A stretch of DNA of 64,000 bases from Kribbella sp. VKM Ac-2568 (lineage in GTDB: Bacteria; Actinomycetota; Actinomycetes; Propionibacteriales; Kribbellaceae): positions 744,001-808,000 of the forward strand of contig NZ_SLVF01000001.1 of the NCBI RefSeq assembly GCF_004345365.1, in the 5' to 3' direction. Position numbers and translations under genes: made by a program. The stretch's first letter is position 1; every line of letters begins with the position of its first letter. Below, piece by piece: positions 24,496-34,405 of this stretch. The notes beneath the pieces were generated by a model. It ran no database searches and was not told where the DNA came from. It saw only the letters and a program-made list of their open reading frames with translations.

Positions 24496-24591
24496 CATCC
24501 GTACCACGGGCACCGTTTTTCTCTCCAACCACCATCTAGTCACCGTAGGTCGCCCGAAGGCGAAACCACGGCGGGAAAGAGGCCCCAGGCC

Positions 24592-24999
24592 ATGACGATG
24601 ACCGACCCGATCGCAGACATGTTGACACGTCTGCGCAACGCCAACCAGGCGTATCACGAGTCGACCCAGATGCCGTACAGCAAGATCAAGCAGGGCATCG
24701 CCGACATCCTCCAGCAGGAGGGCTACATCTCCTCCTACAAGGTCGAGGAGCCGAAGGAAGGCGCCGTCGGCAAGACCCTGATCGTCGATCTGAAGTTCGG
24801 CCCGAGCCGGGAGCGCTCCATCGCGGGCGTGCGCCGGATCAGCAAGCCCGGCCTGCGGGTGTACGCGAAGTCGACCAATCTGCCCAAGGTGCTCGGTGGC
24901 CTCGGCGTCGCGATCATCTCGACGTCGCAGGGACTCCTGACCGACCGGCAGGCCAAGAACAAGGGCGTTGGCGGGGAAGTCCTCGCCTACGTCTGGTGA
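24592..24999 (+). CDS. rpsH: 30S ribosomal protein S8
   Basis: 135-residue S8, the central-domain 16S binder. It begins [21 protein letters not shown], as in related actinobacteria, so the first of two close ATGs is chosen. The C-terminal [11 protein letters not shown] is the family signature. The 121-base gap after rpsN holds the repeat copy. Confidence 0.97.
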   Translation: MTMTDPIADMLTRLRNANQAYHESTQMPYSKIKQGIADILQQEGYISSYKVEEPKEGAVGKTLIVDLKFGPSRERSIAGVRRISKPGLRVYAKSTNLPKVLGGLGVAIISTSQGLLTDRQAKNKGVGGEVLAYVW

Positions 25000-25026
25000 C
25001 GAAGAACCGGAAGGAGGACCACTCTC

Positions 25027-25569
25027 ATGTCTCGCATCGGTAAGCTCCCGATCACGGTCCCGTCCGGCGTCGACGTCACGATCGACGGCCAGACGGTCAC
25101 CGTGAAGGGTCCCAAGGGTCAGCTCTCGCACGTTGTTGCGGAGCCGATCGTGGTCAACCGCGACGAGGACGGCACGATCGCCGTCTCGCGTCCGGACGAC
25201 CAGCGCAAGAGCAAGGAACTGCACGGCCTGTCCCGCACCCTGATCGCCAACCTGGTGACCGGCGTGACGGACGGCTACGAGAAGAAGCTCGAGATCGTCG
25301 GCGTCGGTTACCGCGTCCTGTCCAAGGGCCCGGGCACGCTGGAGTTCTCGCTCGGCTACAGCCACACCATCACGGTGGAGGCGCCGGACGGCATCACCTT
25401 CGCGGTGGAGACGCCGACCCGGTTCTCGGTGCAGGGAATCGACAAGCAGTCGGTCGGCGAGGTCGCCGCCAACATCCGCAAGCTGCGCAAGCCCGAGCCG
25501 TACAAGGGCAAGGGTGTGCGGTACGCGGGCGAGCAGGTGCGCCGCAAGGTCGGAAAGGCTGGTAAGTAA
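25027..25569 (+). CDS. rplF: 50S ribosomal protein L6
   Basis: 180-residue L6 near the GTPase centre, with two similar domains and the C-terminal [18 protein letters not shown] signature. GGAGGA lies a few bases upstream of the ATG. Confidence 0.97.
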   Translation: MSRIGKLPITVPSGVDVTIDGQTVTVKGPKGQLSHVVAEPIVVNRDEDGTIAVSRPDDQRKSKELHGLSRTLIANLVTGVTDGYEKKLEIVGVGYRVLSKGPGTLEFSLGYSHTITVEAPDGITFAVETPTRFSVQGIDKQSVGEVAANIRKLRKPEPYKGKGVRYAGEQVRRKVGKAGK

Positions 25570-25571
25570 CC

Positions 25572-25955
25572 ATGGCGATCGGATTGCGTCACAACAAGCA
25601 CTCCGCCAAGAAGACCTCCTCCCGGCTGCGTCGCCAGATCCGCGTCCGCAAGAAGGTCAACGGCACCCCCGACCGGCCGCGCCTGGTGGTCAGCAAGTCC
25701 TCGAAGCACCTGTTCGCTCAGGTCATCGACGACGTCGCCGGCGTCACCCTGGTCTCTGCTTCCACCATGGAGGCGGACCTGCGCGGTGCGGAGGCGAACA
25801 AGACCGACAAGGCCAAGACCGTGGGCGGCCTGATCGCCGACCGCGCCAAGGCAGCCGGCATCGACTCGGTCGTCTTCGACCGGGCCGGGAACAAGTACCA
25901 CGGCCGTATCGCGGCCCTGGCCGACGCCGCCCGTGAGGGCGGCCTCGGCTTCTGA
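25572..25955 (+). CDS. rplR: 50S ribosomal protein L18
   Basis: 127-residue 5S rRNA-binding L18. The basic N-terminal tail ([19 protein letters not shown]) and [18 protein letters not shown] core are typical. It starts two bases after rplF. Confidence 0.97.
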   Translation: MAIGLRHNKHSAKKTSSRLRRQIRVRKKVNGTPDRPRLVVSKSSKHLFAQVIDDVAGVTLVSASTMEADLRGAEANKTDKAKTVGGLIADRAKAAGIDSVVFDRAGNKYHGRIAALADAAREGGLGF

Positions 25956-25988
25956 CATGGCGACACAAAAGGAAGAAGGTAGTTCGAA

Positions 25989-26588
25989 ATGAGCGGAGGC
26001 CAGCAGCGTCGCGGAGGCGGCGCCGGTGGTGAGCGCCGTAACCGCGACGGTGGTCGTGGTGCGGCAGCTGACAAGACCGCCTACATCGAGCGCGTGGTAG
26101 CCATCAACCGTGTCGCCAAGGTCGTGAAGGGTGGTCGTCGCTTCAGCTTCACCGCCCTCGTGGTCGTCGGCGACGGTGAAGGCACCGTCGGTGTTGGGTA
26201 TGGCAAGGCCAAGGAGGTGCCCGCGGCGATCGCCAAGGGTGTCGAGGAGGCCAAGAAGGCATTCTTCAAGGTGCCGAGGATCCAGGGCACCATCCCGCAC
26301 CCGGTCCAGGGCGAGAAGGCCGCAGGCGTTGTGATGCTGCGTCCGGCCGCTCCCGGTACCGGTGTGATCGCGGGTGGTTCGGCACGCGCGGTACTGGAGT
26401 GCGCCGGGATCCACGACATCCTGAGCAAGTCGCTGGGCTCGTCCAACGCCATCAACGTGGTTCACGCCACGGTCGAGGCGCTGCGTAGCCTGGAGACTCC
26501 GGAGGCCGTGGCGGCTCGCCGTGGTCTGCCGGTCGAGCACGTCGCCCCGGCGGCGCTGCTGAAGGCGCGGGCGGAGGTGGCTTCCTGA
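25989..26588 (+). CDS. rpsE: 30S ribosomal protein S5
   Basis: 199-residue S5, important for decoding accuracy and mRNA unwinding. A Gly/Arg-rich N-terminal stretch of about 30 residues precedes the double-stranded RNA-binding core ([21 protein letters not shown]). GAAGG is upstream of the ATG. One-base overlap with rpmD. Confidence 0.97.
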   Translation: MSGGQQRRGGGAGGERRNRDGGRGAAADKTAYIERVVAINRVAKVVKGGRRFSFTALVVVGDGEGTVGVGYGKAKEVPAAIAKGVEEAKKAFFKVPRIQGTIPHPVQGEKAAGVVMLRPAAPGTGVIAGGSARAVLECAGIHDILSKSLGSSNAINVVHATVEALRSLETPEAVAARRGLPVEHVAPAALLKARAEVAS

Positions 26589-26770
26589 TGGCTCGCCTGA
26601 AGGTGACCCAGACCCGTTCCGGCATCGGTGGCAAGCAGAACCAGCGCGACACGCTGCGGACCCTGGGCGTGAAGCGGATCGGCGACGTCGCCGTTCACGA
26701 CGACCGCCCGGAGATCCGGGGCATGGTGCGTACGGTTCGCCACCTCATCACCGTTGAAGAGGTTGACTGA
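26588..26770 (+). CDS. rpmD: 50S ribosomal protein L30
   Basis: 60-residue L30, standard for bacteria that have it ([20 protein letters not shown]). It overlaps the rpsE stop by one base and precedes rplO by one base. Confidence 0.97.
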   Translation: MARLKVTQTRSGIGGKQNQRDTLRTLGVKRIGDVAVHDDRPEIRGMVRTVRHLITVEEVD

Positions 26771-26771
26771 C

Positions 26772-27212
26772 ATGGCGCTCAAGGTTCACCACCTGCGTCC
26801 GGCGCCCGGCGCCAAGACCGCCAAGACCCGCGTGGGTCGTGGTGAGGGCAGCAAGGGTAAGACGGCCGGCCGCGGTACCAAGGGCAGCAAGGCCCGCAAC
26901 AACATCCCCGAGAACTTCGAGGGTGGCCAGATGCCGCTGCACATGCGGCTGCCGAAGCTGAAAGGCTTCAAGAGCAGGAACCGAGTGGAGTTCCAGGTCG
27001 TTAACCTGGACAAGCTCGGACAGCTGTTCCCCGAAGGTGGCGAGGTCGGCGTGACCGACCTGGTCGCCAAGGGCGCGGTCCGCGACAGTCTCCCGGTGAA
27101 GGTGCTGGGCGACGGCGAGCTGACCGTTGCACTGCAGGTTTCGGTACACAAGTTCTCCAAGACCGCCAAGGACAAGATCCTTGCGGCCGGAGGATCAGCC
27201 ACCGAGGTGTGA
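26772..27212 (+). CDS. rplO: 50S ribosomal protein L15
   Basis: 146-residue L15, a late 50S assembly protein. The Gly-rich N-terminal region ([19 protein letters not shown]) is typical. The start [20 protein letters not shown] is chosen by homology over an upstream in-frame ATG inside rpmD. A large hairpin begins four bases after the stop. Confidence 0.97.
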   Translation: MALKVHHLRPAPGAKTAKTRVGRGEGSKGKTAGRGTKGSKARNNIPENFEGGQMPLHMRLPKLKGFKSRNRVEFQVVNLDKLGQLFPEGGEVGVTDLVAKGAVRDSLPVKVLGDGELTVALQVSVHKFSKTAKDKILAAGGSATEV

Positions 27213-27215
27213 GTG

Positions 27216-27274
27216 CCAGGGCTCGTGCGAGCCAGCGTTTGTTATTGTCGCGCTGGAGTTCGGACGAGCCCTGG
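27216..27274 (+). terminator. long stem-loop between rplO and secY
   Basis: CCAGGGCTCGT (27216-27226) pairs perfectly with ACGAGCCCTGG (27264-27274). Inside, CCAGCG (27232-27237) pairs with CGCTGG (27251-27256). A further weak pairing CTTGCCC/GGGCAAG lies closer to secY. It may terminate, attenuate or be a processing site; there is no T-run. Confidence 0.55.
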
Positions 27275-27345
27275 TTCGTCTCTTGCCCAGCTGCTTTGCT
27301 AGGCCCCTGCCCTGACCGGGCAAGGGAAACTTGTGGGAGGACAGG

Positions 27346-28647
27346 GTGTTAGGCGCCTTTGCCAACGCGTTCAAGACTCCGGACCTGCGCCGGAAGATCT
27401 TGTTCGTGCTCTTCATCGTCGTGATCTTCCGGATCGGCTCGGTCGTGCCGGCGCCTGGCGTCAACGTCAAGTCGCTGGACACCTGCCTCAATCAGGCGAC
27501 CTCGGGTTCCAACGCGAACCTGTACAACCTGATCAACCTGTTCTCCGGTGGGGCGCTGCTGCAGCTCGCGATCTTCGCGCTCGGCATCATGCCGTACATC
27601 ACCGCCAGCATCATCCTGCAGCTGCTCACCGTGGTCATCCCGCGGCTGGAGTCGCTGAAGAAGGAAGGCCAGGCGGGACAGGGCAAGATCACCCAGTACA
27701 CCCGCTTCCTGACCGTCGGTCTGGCGATCCTGCAGGCGACCGCGTTCGTCGCGCTCGCCCGGACCCCCGGCCGGCTGTTCCAGGGCTGCAACGAGCCCCT
27801 GCTGCACAACGACGGCTGGTTCGCGGTCACCGTGATGGTGCTGACCATGACCGCCGGTACCGGCGTGGTGATGTGGCTCGGTGAGCTGATCACCGACCGC
27901 GGCGTCGGCAACGGCATGTCGATCCTGATCTTCACCCAGATCGTCGCCACCTTCCCGTCGCAGCTGTGGAGCATCCGCAAGCAGAAGGGCATCGGCACCT
28001 TCATCGTCGTGCTCGCCATCGGTCTGGTCATCATGGCCGCCGTCATCTTCATCGAGCAGGCGCAACGCCGGATCCCGGTCCAGTACGCCAAGCGCATGGT
28101 GGGCCGCAAGATGTTCGGCGGAACCTCCACCTACATCCCGCTGAAGGTGAACCAGGCCGGTGTGATCCCGGTCATCTTCGCCTCGAGTCTGCTCTATCTA
28201 CCGGTGCTGGTCAGTCAGTTCCGGCAGGACGAAGGCTGGGCGCAGTGGATCCAGGGCAACCTGGTCAAGGGCGATCACCCGATCTACATGGTGACGTATG
28301 TCGCCCTGATCATCTTCTTCACGTACTTCTACGTCTCGATTACCTTCAATCCGAAGGAAGTTGCAGACAACATGAAGAAGTACGGCGGCTTCATCCCCGG
28401 GATCCGGGCGGGCCGGCCGACCGAGGAGTACCTCTCCTACGTCCTGTCCCGCATCACGCTGCCCGGCGCGATCTACCTCGCGGCGATCTCGATGATCCCG
28501 CTGATCGCACTGGTCCTGCTGAACGCCAGCCAGAACTTCCCGTTCGGCGGCACGTCGATCCTGATCATGGTCGGCGTCGGTCTCGACACGGTCAAGCAGA
28601 TCGAGTCGCAGCTGCAGCAGCGTAATTACGAAGGGTTCCTGCGCTGA
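27346..28647 (+). CDS. secY: preprotein translocase subunit SecY
   Basis: 433-residue channel subunit of the Sec translocon with ten predicted membrane helices. The GTG at 27346 is chosen because GGGAGG lies five bases before it and [18 protein letters not shown] matches actinobacterial SecY. A TTG 15 bases upstream would put that ribosome site inside the gene. The conserved QFRQ loop region and the C-terminal [14 protein letters not shown] are present. It overlaps adk by one base. Confidence 0.97.
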   Translation: MLGAFANAFKTPDLRRKILFVLFIVVIFRIGSVVPAPGVNVKSLDTCLNQATSGSNANLYNLINLFSGGALLQLAIFALGIMPYITASIILQLLTVVIPRLESLKKEGQAGQGKITQYTRFLTVGLAILQATAFVALARTPGRLFQGCNEPLLHNDGWFAVTVMVLTMTAGTGVVMWLGELITDRGVGNGMSILIFTQIVATFPSQLWSIRKQKGIGTFIVVLAIGLVIMAAVIFIEQAQRRIPVQYAKRMVGRKMFGGTSTYIPLKVNQAGVIPVIFASSLLYLPVLVSQFRQDEGWAQWIQGNLVKGDHPIYMVTYVALIIFFTYFYVSITFNPKEVADNMKKYGGFIPGIRAGRPTEEYLSYVLSRITLPGAIYLAAISMIPLIALVLLNASQNFPFGGTSILIMVGVGLDTVKQIESQLQQRNYEGFLR

Positions 28648-29219
28648 TGAGAATGTTGCTGATGGGTCCGCCCGGAGCGGGTAAGGGGACGCAGGCAAAG
28701 GTGCTTGCGGACCGTCTCGGAATCCCGGCCGTATCCACCGGCGACATCTTCCGCGCGAACGTGAAGGACGAGACCGAGCTCGGTCTCGAGGCGAAGCGGT
28801 ACATGGACGCGGGCAACTACGTCCCGGACGAGGTCACCAACGCAATGGTGCGGGACCGGCTGTCCGAGGCGGACGCGGGCGAGGGCTTCCTGCTGGACGG
28901 GTACCCGCGCACGTTGCCCCAGGTCGGCACTCTCGACGACATCCTGGCCGACCACGGCCACCAGTTGAACGCCGTGGTCGCGCTGGTCGCGGACACCGAT
29001 GTGCTGGTGGACCGGATGCTTCGCCGGTCCAAGGTCGACGGCCGCTCGGACGACTCCGAAGAGGTCATCCGGCACCGCCAGGAGGTCTACGCCGCCGAGA
29101 CCAAGCCGCTGCTGCGGGTCTACGCCCAGCGCGGCCTGCTGGTCGAGGTGGACGGCGTCGGCGAGATCGCCGAGGTCAGCGAGCGCGTGCTCGCCGCCCT
29201 CAAGACTCTGGATGGTTAG
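28647..29219 (+). CDS. adk: adenylate kinase, short form
   Basis: 190-residue kinase interconverting ATP+AMP and 2 ADP. The P-loop [10 protein letters not shown] is at residues 7-16, and the AMP site includes STGDIFR and LDGYPRT. The LID is the short type without zinc cysteines. It is translationally coupled to secY (TGATG), as in many bacteria. Confidence 0.97.
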   Translation: MRMLLMGPPGAGKGTQAKVLADRLGIPAVSTGDIFRANVKDETELGLEAKRYMDAGNYVPDEVTNAMVRDRLSEADAGEGFLLDGYPRTLPQVGTLDDILADHGHQLNAVVALVADTDVLVDRMLRRSKVDGRSDDSEEVIRHRQEVYAAETKPLLRVYAQRGLLVEVDGVGEIAEVSERVLAALKTLDG

Positions 29220-29231
29220 AACCGAGCTGTG

Positions 29232-30053
29232 ATGTTCAAGGACCGCGGGATCGAGATCAAGAGCCGCGAGCAGATCCTGTCCATGCGTGCGGCCGGCCTG
29301 GTGGTCGGCCGCACCCTGGAACTGCTCCGCGCCGAGGTCCGGCCCGGTATCACCACCGGTGAGCTGGACGCGATCGCCGAGGACCACATCCGGTCCTCCG
29401 GCGCGACCCCCTCGTTCAAGGGCTACCACGGCTTCACCGGCTCCATCTGCGCGTCGGTGAACGAGGAGATCGTGCACGGCATCCCGGGCGACCGGGTGCT
29501 GGCCGAGGGCGACCTCATCTCGATCGACTGCGGCGCGATCGTGGACGGCTGGCACGGCGACGCCGCGATCACGGTGCCCGTCGGCGAGGTGGTTCCCGAA
29601 CTGCTCGAGCTCGCGAAGGTGTGCGAGGAGTCGATGTGGCACGGGTTCGCCGCCGCTCGGCTGGGTGGCCGGCTGACCGACATCTCCGCCGCCGTCGAGC
29701 GCCACGTCCGCGCCAACTCGTCGTACGGGATCGTCGAGGACTTCGTCGGGCACGGGATCGGGTCGGCGATGCACCAGCCGCCGAACGTGCCGAACTACGG
29801 CAAGGCCGGCAAGGGGCCGAAGCTGATCGAGGGCCTGGCCCTGGCGGTCGAGCCGATGCTCACGCTGGGCCAGCAGGACAACCACACGCTCGAGGACGAC
29901 TGGACGGTCGTCACCGACGACGGCACGGCCGCGGCGCACACCGAGCACACGTTCACGTTGACCCCGCAGGGTCCGTGGGTGCTGACCGCCCTGGACGGCG
30001 GCGAGGCCCGACTCAAGGAGCTCGGCGTCACCTTCGGCCCGCTGGCCGACTGA
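29232..30053 (+). CDS. map: methionine aminopeptidase type I
   Basis: 273-residue metalloprotease removing initiator methionine. The metal ligands are seen in IDCGAIVDGWHGDAA (two Asp), GHGIGSAMHQPP (His), AVEPM (Glu) and EHTFTL (Glu). No N-terminal SH3 extension, so class Ia. GTG at 29229 directly precedes the chosen ATG, so the start is uncertain by one codon. It completes the secY-adk-map unit. Confidence 0.95.
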   Translation: MFKDRGIEIKSREQILSMRAAGLVVGRTLELLRAEVRPGITTGELDAIAEDHIRSSGATPSFKGYHGFTGSICASVNEEIVHGIPGDRVLAEGDLISIDCGAIVDGWHGDAAITVPVGEVVPELLELAKVCEESMWHGFAAARLGGRLTDISAAVERHVRANSSYGIVEDFVGHGIGSAMHQPPNVPNYGKAGKGPKLIEGLALAVEPMLTLGQQDNHTLEDDWTVVTDDGTAAAHTEHTFTLTPQGPWVLTALDGGEARLKELGVTFGPLAD

Positions 30054-30141
30054 GACTGACCGGCGGCCCACTGGCTGACGGATAGCGGGGTCCGTCCATC
30101 GGGGGACGCCGTGCGCTCCCAGGCTGAGGCACACTTGGGAC

Positions 30142-30594
30142 ATGCCCAGTCAGTACCAGCCACACCAGCGCTTCACCGAGGCCGACCGCGACAAGATCGC
30201 GGGCCGGCTGCGGGACGCCTTTGCCGACGGTCGGCTGGACCAGCCCGAGTTCACCTCGCGGCTCGACCAGCTGTACGCCGTTCAGACGTACGGCGAGCTG
30301 GAACCGCTGGTGCGCGACCTACCGCCGGTCCGGACCTACCAGACCCCCGCGATGGTGCAGGACAGCAAGCCCGCTCCCGCCCCCGGTGAGTTCCCCGAGC
30401 GGAAGAAGAACAGCCAGCAGCAGCCGTCGCTGCGCCAGGCGGCCGGCGGCTTCACCGGCATCGTGATGATCAACGTGGTCATCTGGTTCGTCATCGGCGT
30501 CGCCAACGGTGGGAACTGGCCGCACTTCTGGCCGGTCTGGCTGCTCATCCCCTGGACGTTGATCGTCCTGGGCAACCTCGGAAAGCGCCGTTGA
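30142..30594 (+). CDS. DUF1707 protein with two membrane helices
   Basis: 150-residue membrane protein. Residues about 10-60 are a DUF1707 domain (ADRDKIAGRLRDAFADGRLD and EFTSRLDQLYAVQTYGEL). A Pro/Ala/Gln linker leads to two C-terminal hydrophobic segments split by GNWPHFWPV. DUF1707 is common in actinobacterial membrane proteins; its function is unknown. Its stop overlaps the TTG start of the next gene, so the two are likely co-translated. Confidence 0.85.
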   Translation: MPSQYQPHQRFTEADRDKIAGRLRDAFADGRLDQPEFTSRLDQLYAVQTYGELEPLVRDLPPVRTYQTPAMVQDSKPAPAPGEFPERKKNSQQQPSLRQAAGGFTGIVMINVVIWFVIGVANGGNWPHFWPVWLLIPWTLIVLGNLGKRR

Positions 30595-31415
30595 CGGCGG
30601 CTCCGGTCGGTCGCCGCGCCCTACGGCCGCGGCTCAAGCCGGCCTGGGCGTGGCAACTGCGGCAGGGGTCCGCGCTCGTCTACGTGCTCTGGTTCGTCGT
30701 TGCGGTCCCGCTGGTGATCGTCGGCCTGCTCGTCGAACCGCGCTGGGTCGGCTGGATGATGCTGGCCTGGTTCCTGGTGTTGATCGTCTTCACCCTGGCC
30801 ACCCGGCTGTCCGAGGCCAGGCTGAGACGGTCCTGGGAGGACGTCGTCGAGCAGATGGGCTGGCACTTCAACGCGGTCGATCCCGACCTGCCGGAGCGCT
30901 GGCCGTTCCCGCCGTTCAACGCTGACCCCGCGGCGGAGGTCGTCGACGTCACGGCGGGTCGGCATCGCGGCCGGGAGTTCTGGACCGGCCGCTTCCGGCA
31001 CAAGGTCCGGCGCCGCCAGCTCGGCTTCGACTTCCTCGACCTGGAGGTCGAGCGGCCGCTGCCGCCGCTGCAGGTGCTGCCCGCCTCACTGGCCCCCCTG
31101 GCTGCGGCCAGTCTGCTGCCGATCAATCTGTCCGTGGACGGGCTTCCCGAGCCGTACCAGTTGTTCAATGGCCGGGAAGACCTGGCCCTCGAGGTGCTCC
31201 ACCCGCGGGCAGTCGAGGCCCTCACCCCTGTCCCGCCCTTCGGCTTCAGCTGCGAAGGCCGCCGCTTCGTCGTGGTTCTCGCCGCCTACCGCGACGCCAG
31301 TACTGCGCTGGCGCAGCTGGACGCCGCCTGCGACCTCCTGGACCTCATGCCCGAGCACGTCTGGCAGACCGGCGAGCAGTGGGCCGCCACCAGACCCCTC
31401 ACCGACCAGACCTAG
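30591..31415 (+). CDS. membrane protein of unknown function
   Basis: 274 residues. Two membrane helices lie near 28-47 and 53-70, separated by a short VEPRWVGW turn. A soluble region of about 200 residues follows (DVVEQMGWHFNAVDPDLPERWPFPPFN at its start). I do not recognise the family. The start is a TTG in TTGA, overlapping the DUF1707 stop by four bases. Its stop overlaps the convergent imine-reductase gene in CTAG. Confidence 0.7.
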   Translation: MTAAPVGRRALRPRLKPAWAWQLRQGSALVYVLWFVVAVPLVIVGLLVEPRWVGWMMLAWFLVLIVFTLATRLSEARLRRSWEDVVEQMGWHFNAVDPDLPERWPFPPFNADPAAEVVDVTAGRHRGREFWTGRFRHKVRRRQLGFDFLDLEVERPLPPLQVLPASLAPLAAASLLPINLSVDGLPEPYQLFNGREDLALEVLHPRAVEALTPVPPFGFSCEGRRFVVVLAAYRDASTALAQLDAACDLLDLMPEHVWQTGEQWAATRPLTDQT

Positions 31416-32305
31416 TTCGCCTGCTGATTCGCCTTCTGGAGCAGGCGAACCGTCACCGCGAGGTCCTCGTCGCCGTGCCCCCCGGCGACCGCCCGATCGA
31501 GCAACTCGCCCATCGGAGCCAGCAGCGCCGGATCCACCCCTTGAGCGACCGAGGCGTCGAGCAGGTTGACGAACCCGGCCGCCTGCATCGCCAGGTTCGA
31601 ACCCGCCGCACCCGGCTCAGCGCCGTACTCGAGATCGTTGGCGATTCCGGTGATCGAGCCGAGCATGGCGGTGAGCCAGGGGATCAGCAGGTCGGCGGTG
31701 AAGGCGGTGGGGGAGACCTTCTCGCTGGAGACCAGCGCGAGGGCCTGCGCGGCGCCGCCGAACATCCCGTACATGCCACTGAGCAGCGCGAGATCCTGCA
31801 ACGCCGCAAGCCCCGGATCGCTGCCCACATAGGTCGTCTTCGCGATCGCCGCAAGAGTCGTCTGGTGGCGGTCGAAGGCATCAGGTGCGCCGCTGTAGAG
31901 CACGAACGCCGCCGGTCCGCCGATCATCGCCGGCACCGCCATGATCCCGCCGTCCAGGTACTGCGCGCCGTGCCGCTGCGCCCACTCGCCGGTACTCCGG
32001 GCCTGGGCAGGCGTGCCGTTCGTCAGGTTCACCAGAGTCTTGCCTTGAAGCAGCGAGGTGTCCGCATCCAGCGGGGCAAGGGTGGTGTGGACGCTGGCGT
32101 AGTCCAGCAGGCAGGCGATCACCAGCGGGGCGGCCTGGACCGCCTCGGCCAGAGTGGTGGCGCGGGTGGCGTCGAGGTCGTCGAGTTCGGGGGAGCGGCC
32201 GGGGGTGCGGTTCCAGACGGTGGTCGGGTGGCCGGCGGCCAGGAACGCCCGGGCGAGGGCGGTCCCCATCGCGCCGAGGCCGAGAACGGTGACAGGAGTC
32301 TTCAT
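31412..32305 (-). CDS. imine-reductase-like NAD(P)-dependent oxidoreductase
   Basis: 297-residue enzyme of the 6-phosphogluconate dehydrogenase/beta-hydroxyacid dehydrogenase superfamily. The Rossmann motif VLGLGAMGTALARAF is at the N-terminus, followed by NRTPGRS for NADPH phosphate recognition. NLTNGTPAQAR and YLDGGIMAVP are typical of the imine-reductase branch. The C-terminal half is the all-helical dimer domain. The substrate is unknown. It diverges from an HxlR regulator, with operator repeats between them, so it is the likely target. Confidence 0.85.
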   Translation of the reverse strand: MKTPVTVLGLGAMGTALARAFLAAGHPTTVWNRTPGRSPELDDLDATRATTLAEAVQAAPLVIACLLDYASVHTTLAPLDADTSLLQGKTLVNLTNGTPAQARSTGEWAQRHGAQYLDGGIMAVPAMIGGPAAFVLYSGAPDAFDRHQTTLAAIAKTTYVGSDPGLAALQDLALLSGMYGMFGGAAQALALVSSEKVSPTAFTADLLIPWLTAMLGSITGIANDLEYGAEPGAAGSNLAMQAAGFVNLLDASVAQGVDPALLAPMGELLDRAVAGGHGDEDLAVTVRLLQKANQQAN

Positions 32306-32341
32306 GTGGTCCAGACTTGCCGAGGGGCTATAAAGTCGACA

Positions 32342-32384
32342 AGTACCTACTATTTAGTCAGGTACTCACCATTTGGTCAGTGAG
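32342..32384. promoter_or_regulatory. operator repeats between imine reductase and HxlR
   Basis: Two exactly adjacent 19-base direct repeats (GTACCTACTATTTAGTCAG at 32343-32361 and GTACTCACCATTTGGTCAG at 32362-32380) match at 15 positions. Each also has dyad symmetry: AGTACCT (32342-32348) with AGGTACT (32360-32366), and CTCAC (32365-32369) with GTGAG (32380-32384). The AT-rich centres stand out from the surroundings. Likely binding site of the adjacent HxlR protein. Confidence 0.7.
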
Positions 32385-32395
32385 GAGCTCCGGGC

Positions 32396-32734
32396 ATGGT
32401 GGCAGCGACGCCGTACACGTGTGGGTTGGACGCGGCCGCGGACGTGATCGGCGGGAAGTGGAAGCCGCGCATCCTCTGGGCGCTGCACCACGGGCCGCGC
32501 CGGTTCGGGGAGCTCCGCAAGGACGTCGCCGGGGTGACCGAGAAGATGCTGATCCAGCAGCTCCGCGAGCTGGAGAGCCGTGACATCGTGCACCGCGAGG
32601 TCTTCCACCAGGTGCCGCCGAAGGTCGAGTACTCTCTGACCAAGCTCGGTGAATCGCTGAACCTGGCGTTGGCGCCGCTCGACGAGTGGGGAGCCGAGCA
32701 CCTGGACGAGCTGGAACTCACCCGCGGCTGTTGA
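32396..32734 (+). CDS. HxlR-family transcriptional regulator
   Basis: 112-residue winged-helix regulator. Signature CGLDAAADVIGGKWKPRILWAL near the N-terminus, with Cys9 where several redox- or aldehyde-sensing HxlR members carry their reactive cysteine. The recognition helix region is FGELRKDVAGVTEKMLIQQL. GAGGAG lies upstream of the ATG. Autoregulation and control of the divergent oxidoreductase are inferred from the operators between them. Confidence 0.9.
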   Translation: MVAATPYTCGLDAAADVIGGKWKPRILWALHHGPRRFGELRKDVAGVTEKMLIQQLRELESRDIVHREVFHQVPPKVEYSLTKLGESLNLALAPLDEWGAEHLDELELTRGC

Positions 32735-32797
32735 CCGCTCACTCTCCGTCGCCAGGCGGGCGCTCCGGCCCGGAGTACCGAGGCCGGCGGAGGCCGA

Positions 32798-32828
32798 TTG
32801 GGTTTCCGGACAGTAGGTGGCGTACACT
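32798..32828 (+). promoter_or_regulatory. candidate infA promoter
   Basis: TTGGGT (32798-32803) and TACACT (32823-32828) with a 19-base spacer, about 150 bases upstream of infA. The -10 box is good, but the spacer is long and the -35 weak. Confidence 0.45.
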
Positions 32829-32976
32829 CTTCCCTTGGCCCATTGTGGCCTCTGATCGTGCTGCCCGCGGCTGCTCGATGAGCGCATTCTGTGTGCCGTC
32901 GGGAGGGTGACATTCGTTCAGGGGTGCGGGCCGGTAGTACCACCCATTCAGTTGTCGTCTACAGAAGTGCGAGGAC

Positions 32977-33198
32977 ATGCCCAAAAAAGAGGGAGTCATC
33001 GAACTCGAGGGCACCATCGTTGAGGCCCTGCCGAACGCGATGTTCCGTGTTGAGCTGTCCAACGGGCACAAGGTGCTCGCGCACATCAGCGGCAAGATGA
33101 GGCAGCACTACATCCGGATCCTCCCCGAGGACCGGGTCGTCGTGGAGCTGTCGCCGTACGACCTCACCCGGGGTCGCATCGTCTACCGGTACAAGTAA
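32977..33198 (+). CDS. infA: translation initiation factor IF-1
   Basis: 73-residue OB-fold factor that blocks the A site during initiation. It is near-invariant: [20 protein letters not shown] and ending RGRIVYRYK. First gene of the alpha cluster here. Confidence 0.98.
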   Translation: MPKKEGVIELEGTIVEALPNAMFRVELSNGHKVLAHISGKMRQHYIRILPEDRVVVELSPYDLTRGRIVYRYK

Positions 33199-33230
33199 CC
33201 ACCACATCACCTGTCGAAGAAAGAAGCTCG

Positions 33231-33344
33231 ATGAAGGTCAATCCGAGCGTCAAGAAGATCTGCGACAAGTGCAAGGTGATCCGCCGTCACGGCCGGGTCA
33301 TGGTGATCTGCGAGAACCCGCGGCACAAGCAGCGGCAAGGCTGA
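33231..33344 (+). CDS. rpmJ: 50S ribosomal protein L36, zinc form
   Basis: 37-residue protein, translated directly from the sequence (begins [16 protein letters not shown]). The zinc site is Cys11, Cys14, Cys27 and His32, so it is the zinc-containing form. It lies between infA and rpsM, the conserved location. GAAAGAAG is upstream of the ATG. Confidence 0.97.
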   Translation: MKVNPSVKKICDKCKVIRRHGRVMVICENPRHKQRQG

Positions 33345-33542
33345 TCCAGCCCCACCTCGAGCAGCACAGCACTTTCGCACCACAGCGCGCACGCTCGTCC
33401 AGCAAAGCAACAGGCTGGATGCTGCCCCCGGAACAGAGGCCGGGGCCTTGCCGGTGAAATCCCGAGAGATCGGGCAGAGCACCGAGGCGGGCAAGGACGC
33501 GGCGCGCCACCACACCTCTGCCGACGAAAGGAACACCGCCAC
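33345..33542 (+). other. rpmJ-rpsM leader
   Basis: 198 bases without a gene inside an otherwise tight cluster. It contains a stem CCCCGG (33426-33431) / CCGGGG (33440-33445) and a GAAAGGA ribosome site just before rpsM. It is long enough to hold a regulatory leader, but I see no known riboswitch. Confidence 0.4.
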
Positions 33543-33914
33543 ATGGCACGCCTCGTAGGGGTCGACCTGCCGCGCGACAAGCGCATCGAGGTCGCTCTCA
33601 CCTACATCTTCGGTGTAGGTCGTACTCGCGCCCTGAAGACGCTCGAAGCCACCGGGATCTCCGGTGACAAGCGCGTCCACGAACTGGGCGACGAAGAACT
33701 GGTCAAGCTCCGGGACTTCATCGAAGGCAACTACAAGATCGAAGGTGACCTCCGTCGCGAGGTGACCGCGGACATCCGCCGCAAGATCGAGATCGGGTCG
33801 TACCAGGGTCGCCGGCACCGCAGCGGCCTGCCGGTGCGTGGTCAGCGCACGCGGACCAACGCCCGCAGCCGTAAGGGTCGTCGCAAGGCGATCGCCGGCA
33901 AGAAGAAGAAGTGA
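33543..33914 (+). CDS. rpsM: 30S ribosomal protein S13
   Basis: 123-residue S13 of the head, bridging to L5. It has [21 protein letters not shown] and the basic C-terminal tail ([17 protein letters not shown]) that contacts P-site tRNA. Confidence 0.97.
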   Translation: MARLVGVDLPRDKRIEVALTYIFGVGRTRALKTLEATGISGDKRVHELGDEELVKLRDFIEGNYKIEGDLRREVTADIRRKIEIGSYQGRRHRSGLPVRGQRTRTNARSRKGRRKAIAGKKKK

Positions 33915-33973
33915 CCCGGATGATCCACTGCCTCGACCCGATTGTTGCCAACTCTGCCAGGAGTAACTGACTT

Positions 33974-34381
33974 ATGCCTCCCAAGAGCCGCACAGCGGCC
34001 GGCGCGAAGAAGGTGCGCCGCAAGGAGAAGAAGAACGTGGCCGCCGGCCACGCGCACATCAAGAGCACGTTCAACAACACGATCGTGACGATCACCGACC
34101 CGACCGGCGCGGTCATCTCGTGGGCCTCCGCGGGCACCGTCGGCTTCAAGGGTTCGCGCAAGTCCACCCCGTTCGCCGCGCAGATGGCAGCCGAGGCTGC
34201 CGGCCGTCGCGCGATGGAGCACGGCATGCGCAAGATCGACGTCTTCGTCAAGGGTCCCGGCTCCGGCCGTGAGACCGCGATCCGTTCGCTGGGTGCCGTC
34301 GGCCTCGAGGTCGGCACCATCCAGGACGTCACCCCGACCGCCCACAACGGCTGCCGCCCTCCCAAGCGGCGCCGGGTCTGA
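33974..34381 (+). CDS. rpsK: 30S ribosomal protein S11
   Basis: 135-residue S11 of the platform. The core [18 protein letters not shown] and C-terminal [12 protein letters not shown] are standard. It follows rpsM in normal alpha-operon order. Confidence 0.97.
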   Translation: MPPKSRTAAGAKKVRRKEKKNVAAGHAHIKSTFNNTIVTITDPTGAVISWASAGTVGFKGSRKSTPFAAQMAAEAAGRRAMEHGMRKIDVFVKGPGSGRETAIRSLGAVGLEVGTIQDVTPTAHNGCRPPKRRRV

Positions 34382-34405
34382 CCCAGAGAAAGGTAGGCAG
34401 CGAAA

